Made by a program: the position numbers and the translations under genes. A stretch of DNA of 64,000 nt from Gammaproteobacteria bacterium (lineage in GTDB: Bacteria > Pseudomonadota > Gammaproteobacteria > Pseudomonadales > Azotimanducaceae), in NCBI GenBank assembly GCA_002725995.1, contig PBRQ01000055.1, forward strand, positions 1 through 64,000. The letters run 5' to 3'. The number at the start of each line of letters is the position of its first letter. The stretch's first letter is position 1. A model generated the notes under the pieces. The model saw nothing but the letters and a program-made list of their open reading frames with translations, ran no database searches and was not told where the DNA came from. Positions 41,106-49,239 of this stretch are shown here, in pieces.

Positions 41106-42473
41106 ATGAACTATAACTACACCACCGAACAATTACAGGAACTTGATTCCGCTCACTACCTGCACCCTTTTACAGACTCAAAGAAACTGTCAGAAGAAGG
41201 CAGCCGCATCATCACCAGAGCAGATGGCATTTACCTGTGGGATAGCGACGGCAATCGCTACCTGGATGCGATGTCAGGTTTATGGTGTGTCAACGTCGGA
41301 TATGGACGTCGTGAAATAGCTGAAGCCGCCTTCGAGCAGCTACAAGAACTTCCCTACTACAACAGTTTTTTTAAAACCGCTCATTCACCAGCGATTGAAC
41401 TATCGCGCCTGGTCTGCTCACTGGCGCCTGCTCACATGAACCACATTTTTTTTACCAGCTCTGGTTCTGAAGCAAACGACACCGTAGTGAGAATGGCTAG
41501 GCACTACTGGAGCAGCAAGGGGAAACCAGACAAGAAAGTAATCATCAGCCGTGAAAATGCTTATCACGGAAGTACCATGGCCGGAGCAAGCCTGGGTGGA
41601 ATGAAACCAATGCATGCCCAGGGTGGACTGCCTATTCCTGACATCGCTCACATAGGCCAGCCCTACTGGTTCCAGGATGGCGGCGACCTGTCGGCGGATG
41701 CCTTTGGTGAACAGATAGCTTCTGAACTGGAGCAGAAAATCCAAGAACTTGGAGAAGACCGGATCGCTGCATTTATCGCAGAACCTATACAAGGTGCGGG
41801 GGGTGTCGTTATCCCACCTGCAACCTACTGGCCACGGATACAGAACATCTGTGACCGTCATGAAATTCTACTTGTAGCGGATGAAGTTATTTGTGGATTC
41901 GGGCGAACAGGGAAATGGTTCGGCTGTGACTACTATGATATCAAGGCTGATCTTATGCCTATCGCTAAAGGACTATCGTCCGGATATCTGCCTATTGGTG
42001 GCGTCCTCGTGGGTGACGAGGTTGCTGACGTACTGATTAATCTCGGAGGAGAGTTCAATCACGGCTTTACCTATTCCGGGCACCCGGTCGCTGCTGCCGC
42101 TGCAATCGCCAACCTCCATATTCTGATGGATGATGGAATTGTCGATCAGGTCGGGCAGGAAACGGGCCCCTACCTTGAGCAGGCATGGGGCAAACTCATT
42201 GATCACCCCCTTGTTGGAGAAACAAGAAGTGCAGGTTTCCTGGCTGCCATTGAAATTGTAAAGGATAAACAGAAAAGGCAGTTCTTTGATGACCGCGGCG
42301 CCGTTGGCACCATCTGCCGGGATGTCTGCTTTGCCAATGGTCTCGTCATGAGGGCAATTGAGGATACGATGGTTGTATCCCCTCCTCTCATCATGACCAA
42401 ATCAGATATCGATGAAATGGTCGCCCTGGTGACGACCTGCCTTGACCAGACGGCCAGTCAAATCAAGAACTGA
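41106..42473 (+). CDS. class III aminotransferase (omega-amino acid/polyamine--pyruvate type)
   Basis: YLDAMSGLWCVNVGYGRREIAEAAFEQLQELPYYNSFFKTAH; FFTSSGSEANDTVVRMARHYW; LVADEVICGFGRTGKWFG. Confidence 0.92.
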   Translation: MNYNYTTEQLQELDSAHYLHPFTDSKKLSEEGSRIITRADGIYLWDSDGNRYLDAMSGLWCVNVGYGRREIAEAAFEQLQELPYYNSFFKTAHSPAIELSRLVCSLAPAHMNHIFFTSSGSEANDTVVRMARHYWSSKGKPDKKVIISRENAYHGSTMAGASLGGMKPMHAQGGLPIPDIAHIGQPYWFQDGGDLSADAFGEQIASELEQKIQELGEDRIAAFIAEPIQGAGGVVIPPATYWPRIQNICDRHEILLVADEVICGFGRTGKWFGCDYYDIKADLMPIAKGLSSGYLPIGGVLVGDEVADVLINLGGEFNHGFTYSGHPVAAAAAIANLHILMDDGIVDQVGQETGPYLEQAWGKLIDHPLVGETRSAGFLAAIEIVKDKQKRQFFDDRGAVGTICRDVCFANGLVMRAIEDTMVVSPPLIMTKSDIDEMVALVTTCLDQTASQIKN

Positions 42474-42478
42474 GCAGG

Positions 42479-43978
42479 ATGCAAACCGACCTCGTTGGCG
42501 ACCTGGCTATTTCTTGGATAGACCTCTCAATCATCGGGGTCTATATCGTCGCTATGCTCGGTGTAGGATACTATATCTACCGGCAGGCACCCAGCTTCGA
42601 AGAGTACCTGGTCGCCGGAAGGTCCATGACGACACCGATCCTGATTTGCTCCCTCGCATCTACCTATTACGGTCTCGATGTGCTGTTCGGTACATCGGAG
42701 GTGGGCTACAACGATGGCATCGTCGCCTTCTTCGGATATTCTGAACTCTCCATCGCTTTCTATGTACTGGCCGCCTTTTTACTCAGCAAAAAGTTACACC
42801 GGGAAAAATTTATATCTCTACCGGAGATACTTGAGCACAACTATGGTATTGGGGCTGGCCTGTGTGGCGCGCTCGCATCAATTTTTTATTCCATTCCCGC
42901 TTTGCCCCTGTTCGGTCTGGGGCGAATTTGTGAAGTTATTTTCGGTATGGATGCGATGATTGGTGCATTACTTTTGGGAAGCATCGCGCTCATCTATACA
43001 CTCTGGGGTGGTCTGTGGGCAGTCGCCATTACCGACACCATACAGTTTGTTCTCATGTGCCTGACCCTCGCTATTGGCTTACCCATCCTCTTGTCGGAGA
43101 CCGGAGGGTTCGACTACGTAGCCACCTGGGCTCCAGAGGGATACTTCTCTCCGCTGGGGGGTATGCCTATCTGGCTGATGATCGCATACATGGCAACGGG
43201 GTTGAGTATTCTGGTTGACCCGGGGTTTTACCAGCGTATTTTTGCCGCCGAAAATTACAAGCAGGCTCGCAACGCAATGCTCATCTGTATTTTTGTATGG
43301 CTAGTCTATGACTGGCTGGTCACGGCGGGTGGAATGCTGGCAGCTTCAGCTGTACAACAGGGCATACTGCCGGAGGGCCTGCACTCCAACGATGCATTGT
43401 TGACGGCAATGATCTATGCACTTCCCGTCGGTCTGATCGGCATATTTCTGGCGGGAGTTCTTGCAACAGCCATGTCGACTATTGACTCCTATTCACTCGT
43501 TGCTGGTGCCAATATCTCCTATGACATTTACCGTCCACTGCTGAAACCTGATGCCTCCGATCGGGAACTAGTGAGCATGACAAAAATTGGTATTGTCATA
43601 TCCTGGGTCCTCGGCTTCGTCCTGGCATTCCTGTTTGACCGACTGATGGCACTCTGGGTATTCATGGCAACGATTCTCACTTCAACCGTACTGGTACCAA
43701 TATTCATGGGGCTTTTCTGGCGAGGCAACAAGACTCCTGCTGCAGGGGTTTTGAGTTGTCTCATCGGTCTCTTCAGCGTCATAGGATACTACCTGGCAAT
43801 CAGCACCCTGGGGGCCGAGAATGAGGTATACGGGACCTATATCTGGACATTCTCCATCGCAGGAAGCACCTTTAGTCTCTGGCAGGAATATGCACTGTAT
43901 TTCAGCCTGCCACTATCCCTGCTGGGATTCGCCATAGGCAACTCAATCGGCACACCATACACGGAGCAATCCAAATGA
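42479..43978 (+). CDS. sodium:solute symporter (SSS) family transporter
   Basis: About 13 predicted TM segments; QAPSFEEYLVAGRSMTTPILICSLASTYYG; GIFLAGVLATAMSTIDSYSLVAGANISYDIY. Confidence 0.9.
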   Translation: MQTDLVGDLAISWIDLSIIGVYIVAMLGVGYYIYRQAPSFEEYLVAGRSMTTPILICSLASTYYGLDVLFGTSEVGYNDGIVAFFGYSELSIAFYVLAAFLLSKKLHREKFISLPEILEHNYGIGAGLCGALASIFYSIPALPLFGLGRICEVIFGMDAMIGALLLGSIALIYTLWGGLWAVAITDTIQFVLMCLTLAIGLPILLSETGGFDYVATWAPEGYFSPLGGMPIWLMIAYMATGLSILVDPGFYQRIFAAENYKQARNAMLICIFVWLVYDWLVTAGGMLAASAVQQGILPEGLHSNDALLTAMIYALPVGLIGIFLAGVLATAMSTIDSYSLVAGANISYDIYRPLLKPDASDRELVSMTKIGIVISWVLGFVLAFLFDRLMALWVFMATILTSTVLVPIFMGLFWRGNKTPAAGVLSCLIGLFSVIGYYLAISTLGAENEVYGTYIWTFSIAGSTFSLWQEYALYFSLPLSLLGFAIGNSIGTPYTEQSK

Positions 43979-44109
43979 ACCCCTGGGACATCTTTACCTG
44001 GTTGTGCAGTTTTCTCCTGGCCGCCAGCTCGCTGCTCATCCTGTATTATTTTCTAGCTGGACTGGGGAAACTGCTTCACATGGACAAAGGGAAAGAAGAT
44101 GGACATTGA
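43975..44109 (+). CDS. 44-aa single-TM small protein, translationally coupled to symporter
   Basis: MNPWDIFTWLCSFLLAASSLLILYYFLAGLGKLLHMDKGKEDGH*; ATGA overlap with symporter stop and 11-nt overlap with next CDS; absent from the supplied ORF track (too short). Confidence 0.7.
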   Translation: MNPWDIFTWLCSFLLAASSLLILYYFLAGLGKLLHMDKGKEDGH

Positions 44110-44662
44110 CGCGCCCCTGCAGGAGTTGGGGGAAGTAGAAGTTGATTCACTCCGTAGGGCCATACTGAAATTGGACAGCGCCGTCTGGAAGGAACGGCCA
44201 CTTGCTGAAAATATCTACGAGAATCACCAACAAACCCAGTCAATCGTGTTGGTGTTTACCACAGCGGCTGGCTGGCCCGAAATTGAGGTAAGCAAAGAAA
44301 GCGGCTGGGATATCCTGGCGGACGTTGCCGTACCAGTGATGCACAGCATAATAGAAACGTGGTATTCCAAGGGTGGCTCCATTATCCGCGCTATGGTCTC
44401 ACGGCTACCAGCGGGAAGGGTCATAAGCCCACATATTGACAAACACCCCTCATTCCATGCGGGCCACCGAGTCCATGTGCCGATCACAAGTAACCCCCGT
44501 GTCCGGTACATGATTGATGGGAGGCCCTACAACCTTGAGCCGGGCAAGGCGTACGAACTAAACAACCAAAAAAATCACAGCGTCATGAACAAGGGCCAGG
44601 ATGACAGGATAAATTTTCTGTTTGACTATGTACCACCTGCGAAGTCACAAGGTGATCAATAA
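44099..44662 (+). CDS. aspartyl/asparaginyl beta-hydroxylase-like 2OG-Fe(II) oxygenase
   Basis: RLPAGRVISPHIDKHPSFHAGHRVHVPITSNPRVRYMIDGRPYNLEPGKAYELNNQKNHSVMNKGQDDRINFLFDY (HxD...H...R). Confidence 0.82.
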   Translation: MDIDAPLQELGEVEVDSLRRAILKLDSAVWKERPLAENIYENHQQTQSIVLVFTTAAGWPEIEVSKESGWDILADVAVPVMHSIIETWYSKGGSIIRAMVSRLPAGRVISPHIDKHPSFHAGHRVHVPITSNPRVRYMIDGRPYNLEPGKAYELNNQKNHSVMNKGQDDRINFLFDYVPPAKSQGDQ

Positions 44663-44868
44663 GCGCACCGATATCAGATAGCCAAGGCAAGTACTTACAA
44701 TTCGCTCAATGGTATTATCGATGCAAATTGGCGATAATCCCAACGCTCTGACAAGGTTTCCACTGATATGTGCCAATAGGCTAGGAAGGAGCAAATTGGC
44801 CTTTGCAACTAAACTAGCCGGCTCCTGAGCAAATTCCAAAAAATGCAAACTACTGAGTGAGTAGGTGT

Positions 44869-46485
44869 TTGAAAAAGTATGATGCAATAGTCATTGGGGC
44901 CGGACACAACGGCCTAACAAATGCAGCCTATCTAGCCAAGGCCGGCCTCGATGTAGTGGTGCTCGAGAAGAACCCTTATATCGGTGGTGCAACGGTGAGC
45001 CGTGAATTGCATGAGGGTTGGATGTATTCCAACTGTTCCTATGTCTGTAGCTTGCTGCGCCCTGAAATTTCACGAGACCTAAACCTACCAAAATTTGGAT
45101 TGCAGGTGATCCCCTATGTTGGTGGAGTGACCTTTAAGCGTGATGGGGATTACTTCGGCAACTACGATGACCACGAACGGCAATACCGCGAGATAGCCAG
45201 GCATTCCAAAAGAGATGCCAACGCCTACGAGCGCTACACCGCCGACGTCACCAAACAGACACGCTTTATCCGCCCCTTCCTGTTACGCACACCACCAGAT
45301 CCAACCTCCTTCAAGCCGAGGGATATCCAGGAGCTACTGTTCCTTGCCAAGTCCTTCTACAATCTTGGCGAAAAGGTACTTGGCGATACACTTAGATTCT
45401 GGACCATGAGTATCGGTGATTTCCTCGATGAGTACTTTGAGACAGACGTCATTAAATGCCACCTGGCCGGCAGCGGTATTATTGGTACAGCATTGGGTGT
45501 TTATTCGCCGGGCACGGCCTACGTCCTGCTGCATCACTATATGGGTGAGGTAGATGGTTCAGTGGGTGCCTGGGGATTTGCCCGGGGTGGTATGGGGTCC
45601 GTATCCAAGGCATTGGCCGGAGCCTTCCAATCATTCGGTGGTGAAATCCGAGCCGATGCTGAGGTGGATAGAATTCTGGCGACGGCGGGACGAACGAGCG
45701 GCGTAGTTCTCGCCAATGGCGACGAAATTTATGCAGATATTGTTGTTTCCAACCTTGATCCAAAGCGTACTTTCCTCGATATCATGGCTGAAGAAGATCT
45801 ACCGGCTTCCGTTGTCAAGCAGGCTAAAAATTTCAAAATTCGTGGCTCCTCGGGAAAGCTCAACATTGCCCTCGACGGCCTGCCAACATTTAATAGCCTG
45901 CCACCCAAGAGTCCGCTAATGACCGGCGATATGCATTTCATCGATTCCCTTGAGCGCATGGAACGGGCCTATGATGATTGGAAGAATGGAACCTGGTCTC
46001 AGGATCCCTATGTCGATATGTTAATACCAACACAGGTAGACCCAACGATGGCACCAGTGGGCAAACACATGATGAGTGTGTTCGTCCAGTATGCTCCACC
46101 CAAACTTGCGACCGGCAAGTGGACAGATAAAGATCGAGATGCTTTCGGGAAAACGGTCATCGATCAGATTGGAAGTTACAGCCCGAATTTTAAAGACCTT
46201 ATTCTTCATGCGGAAGTCAGAACACCACAGGATATTGAGGATGAAGTTGGACTGACTGAAGGCAACATCTTCCAGGGTGAATTAACCTTCGATCAATTGC
46301 TGTTTAACAGGCCTTTCCCCGGCTATGCCCAATATCGTGGACCTGTAAAGGGCATGTACATCTGCGGCTCAGGCACACACCCCGGAGGAGGCGTCATGTC
46401 GGCCCCCGGCGCAAATGCCGCGCGGGAAATTCTGATGGATTTAAATCACCCAACAACAGTCCCGGAGGCCTATCCGGATGACTGA
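44869..46485 (+). CDS. phytoene-dehydrogenase-like FAD oxidoreductase, subfamily 1 (cassette C); probable TTG start
   Basis: (M)KKYDAIVIGAGHNGLTNAAYLAKAGLDVVVLEKNPYIGGATVSRELHEGWMYSNCSYVCS; C-term CGSGTHPGGGVMSAPGANAAREIL. Track ORF begins at GTG 44857. Confidence 0.92.
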   Translation: MKKYDAIVIGAGHNGLTNAAYLAKAGLDVVVLEKNPYIGGATVSRELHEGWMYSNCSYVCSLLRPEISRDLNLPKFGLQVIPYVGGVTFKRDGDYFGNYDDHERQYREIARHSKRDANAYERYTADVTKQTRFIRPFLLRTPPDPTSFKPRDIQELLFLAKSFYNLGEKVLGDTLRFWTMSIGDFLDEYFETDVIKCHLAGSGIIGTALGVYSPGTAYVLLHHYMGEVDGSVGAWGFARGGMGSVSKALAGAFQSFGGEIRADAEVDRILATAGRTSGVVLANGDEIYADIVVSNLDPKRTFLDIMAEEDLPASVVKQAKNFKIRGSSGKLNIALDGLPTFNSLPPKSPLMTGDMHFIDSLERMERAYDDWKNGTWSQDPYVDMLIPTQVDPTMAPVGKHMMSVFVQYAPPKLATGKWTDKDRDAFGKTVIDQIGSYSPNFKDLILHAEVRTPQDIEDEVGLTEGNIFQGELTFDQLLFNRPFPGYAQYRGPVKGMYICGSGTHPGGGVMSAPGANAAREILMDLNHPTTVPEAYPDD

Positions 46486-48052
46486 TAGCAAGCATATCGA
46501 TGTGGTAGTAGTCGGTGCCGGGCACAACGGTCTCGTTAGCGCAGCTTACCTAGCCAAGTCAGGCCTGCAGGTTCTGGTGCTGGAAGCCTCTGACAAGGTT
46601 GGCGGCGCTGCCGCCACCAGTGAATTCAGTGAAGGCTTTTCAGTTTCCGAATGCGCACACTTTCTGTACTCGTTGCACCCAACAATCGTCAAGGATCTGC
46701 AACTGGCCAATCATGGCCTGTTCTACGTTGCCACAGATCTCAAAACCGTCGCACTGTCCAGCGAAGGAAAGCACATCACCATGGCGGGAAGCGAAATCCA
46801 GGGCGAAGATGTTTCCACTGAGGATATCAGCAACTATCGCCGATTCCATACTCAAATGAAGCGGTTTTCGAAAGTACTGGCGAGTTCTTTTACGCACAGG
46901 CCCCCTCGTCTCGTCGATGGCGATATGAAGGATAAGTTGTCACTGCTGAAGCTTGGCTGGAATGCCAGAAAAATGGGCAGACAGAATATGCTGGAATTGC
47001 TACGTATCGGTGCGATCAATATCTACGACGTGCTGAATGAAAATTTTGACAACCAACTTCTTAAAGGCGCGCTTAGCCTGGAAGCAGTTCTTGGATCCCA
47101 TACGGGCCCGCGATCCCCAAATACTGTTCTGGGACTTTTATACAGGCGCGTTGGAGAAACATACGGATTTCGCGGACCGACGATTCCATCTGGAGGCATG
47201 GGCAATGTATCCAATGCAATCGCTTCATCAGCCACATCACTGGGGGCAGCAATTCGCACTAGCAGCCCGGTTGAGAGGATACTAATCCGGGACGGGAAGG
47301 TTGCCGGAGTAAAATTAAGCGATGGCGAAGTTATCAACTGCGACCGGGTCATCTCCAATGCGGACCCAAAGTATACTTTTTCAAAACTTGTCGGCTACCC
47401 GCAGTTGGAAACAGGTTTTTCCCGTCGTGCGGCTAACATTCGGATGAAAGGGAATACTGCCAAGCTACATCTAGCACTTGAGGCGCTGCCAGAATTTACG
47501 GGCCTCAATACAAACGATATTGGTAATCGTCTGGTTATCGCACCAGGTCCAGATTATGTGGAAAATGCCTTTAACCATGCAAAGTATGGAGAATTTTCTG
47601 AACACCCCATCATGGAAATTAGCATACCCACCGTCCATGATACGAGTCTGGCACCGACCGGGAAACACGTACTGTCAGCGGTCGTCCAGTACGCCCCGCA
47701 CAATCTTAAGCAGGGGTGGTCAGAGGCGAATGAAGAGTTTACGGCGCTATTGCTTGACCTGCTGGAGAGCTATGCCCCGGGCATTAAAAAGCTCGTCATT
47801 GCCAGCGAGCTCCTGACACCCGCTGATATTGAATCCCGGTTTGGCACTACTGCTGGTCACTGGCATCATGGCGAACTGGCCCTGGATCAGTTTCTGATGC
47901 TACGCCCATTCCCCGGCATGGGCCAATACGCAGCACCCGTCAAAGGTCTCTTCCTCTGTGGAGCCGGTAGTCATCCTGGTGGAAATGTCATGGGACTTGT
48001 CGGCCGAAACTGTGCGAATACCCTACTTGAAGCTGGAGCAGCAAGTGACTGA
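46478..48052 (+). CDS. phytoene-dehydrogenase-like FAD oxidoreductase, subfamily 2 (cassette C)
   Basis: VVVVGAGHNGLVSAAYLAKSGLQVLVLEASDKVGGAAATSEF; AGHWHHGELALDQFLMLRP; CGAGSHPGGNVMGLVGRNCANTLL. Confidence 0.92.
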   Translation: MTDSKHIDVVVVGAGHNGLVSAAYLAKSGLQVLVLEASDKVGGAAATSEFSEGFSVSECAHFLYSLHPTIVKDLQLANHGLFYVATDLKTVALSSEGKHITMAGSEIQGEDVSTEDISNYRRFHTQMKRFSKVLASSFTHRPPRLVDGDMKDKLSLLKLGWNARKMGRQNMLELLRIGAINIYDVLNENFDNQLLKGALSLEAVLGSHTGPRSPNTVLGLLYRRVGETYGFRGPTIPSGGMGNVSNAIASSATSLGAAIRTSSPVERILIRDGKVAGVKLSDGEVINCDRVISNADPKYTFSKLVGYPQLETGFSRRAANIRMKGNTAKLHLALEALPEFTGLNTNDIGNRLVIAPGPDYVENAFNHAKYGEFSEHPIMEISIPTVHDTSLAPTGKHVLSAVVQYAPHNLKQGWSEANEEFTALLLDLLESYAPGIKKLVIASELLTPADIESRFGTTAGHWHHGELALDQFLMLRPFPGMGQYAAPVKGLFLCGAGSHPGGNVMGLVGRNCANTLLEAGAASD

Positions 48053-49232
48053 TTTAGAGATCCCACCTCTCCTGTTACAGACACCATTTCACTCCAGGGT
48101 TTCCGCCGCATGCGAAATGAACCTGTGGGAGGATTGGAAGGGCTACACAACACCCGTTGCCTACAGCAACGTAGAGCTGGAATATTTCGCCATGCGGAAT
48201 TCAGCCAGCATCTTCGATATAACGCCCATGACCAAGTATCGAATCACTGGCGCCGATGGACATGCTTACCTCGACCGCCTGGTCACCCGCAATCTTAAAA
48301 ATTTGGATGTTGGCCGGGTTATGTACACCGCCTGGTGTAACGATGAAGGCAAGGTAATTGATGATGGCACCATTTTTCATGTGAACGACGATACCTTCAT
48401 ACTCTGCGCTCAGGAGCGGCACCTGGACTGGATGGAATGGTCTGCATTGGGCTTTGATGTGAAGATTGAAGATGTAACTGAGGAGATTGCAGCACTTTCC
48501 TTTCAGGGTCCAACCAGTTGCGCCATATTGAAAATAATGGGGCTCACCGGTGTCGAAAATCTAAAATCATTCGACCTGCAGCACTATCCATTTGGACAAA
48601 CGCAATTGATGGTTTCGCGAACCGGCTTTACTGCTGACCTGGGGTACGAGTTGTGGATCGAGCCAGACCACGCTGAAGCCTTGTGGGATGCGCTTATGGC
48701 AGCTGGACGGGACTACAACGTTAAGCCAGTGGGTGCCGAGGCGCTGCAGATCGCCAGAGTCGAGGCGGGTTTTATTCAGGCCGGTGTTGATTTTGTTCCA
48801 GCTGAGCAAGAAGTGCGCGTTGAGCGATCGAGATCCCCATATGAACTGGGTCTCGGCTGGCTAGTGCATCTGAAAAAACCGAACTTCAACGGTCAGCAGG
48901 CACTTAAGGAAGAAAAGCTCAAAGGGTCTCGCTTTCGTTTTACGAGGCTGGATGTCCAGGGAAACAAGCCGGCAGAGAATTCCTTTATTTTCAATCGACA
49001 GAACAAGGTTGTTGGGGTGGTAACATCCGCGGCCTGGGTTCCTACTGCAAAGAGAAACGTAGCTTTTGCCTCCCTGGAAATGCCCTGGGGCAAGCCCGGG
49101 AATGAACTATGGGCCGAGATATACTATCTTCGTGAACTCAAGTGGGCTCGTGTCCTGGAGAAATGCACGGTTATTGAGGAACCAATTTTCGACCCGGAAC
49201 GACGACACGCGACCCCGGCACTAGACTACTAG
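48045..49232 (+). CDS. GcvT/T-protein-like aminomethyltransferase family protein (cassette C); probable GTG start
   Basis: WCNDEGKVIDDGTIF, SFQGPTSCAIL, VSRTGFTADLGYELW, ARVEAGFIQAGVDFVPAEQEVRVERSRSPYELGLGWLVHLKKPNFNGQQAL; 8-nt overlap with preceding gene. Confidence 0.9.
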   Translation: MTDLEIPPLLLQTPFHSRVSAACEMNLWEDWKGYTTPVAYSNVELEYFAMRNSASIFDITPMTKYRITGADGHAYLDRLVTRNLKNLDVGRVMYTAWCNDEGKVIDDGTIFHVNDDTFILCAQERHLDWMEWSALGFDVKIEDVTEEIAALSFQGPTSCAILKIMGLTGVENLKSFDLQHYPFGQTQLMVSRTGFTADLGYELWIEPDHAEALWDALMAAGRDYNVKPVGAEALQIARVEAGFIQAGVDFVPAEQEVRVERSRSPYELGLGWLVHLKKPNFNGQQALKEEKLKGSRFRFTRLDVQGNKPAENSFIFNRQNKVVGVVTSAAWVPTAKRNVAFASLEMPWGKPGNELWAEIYYLRELKWARVLEKCTVIEEPIFDPERRHATPALDY

Positions 49233-49239
49233 CCCACCG

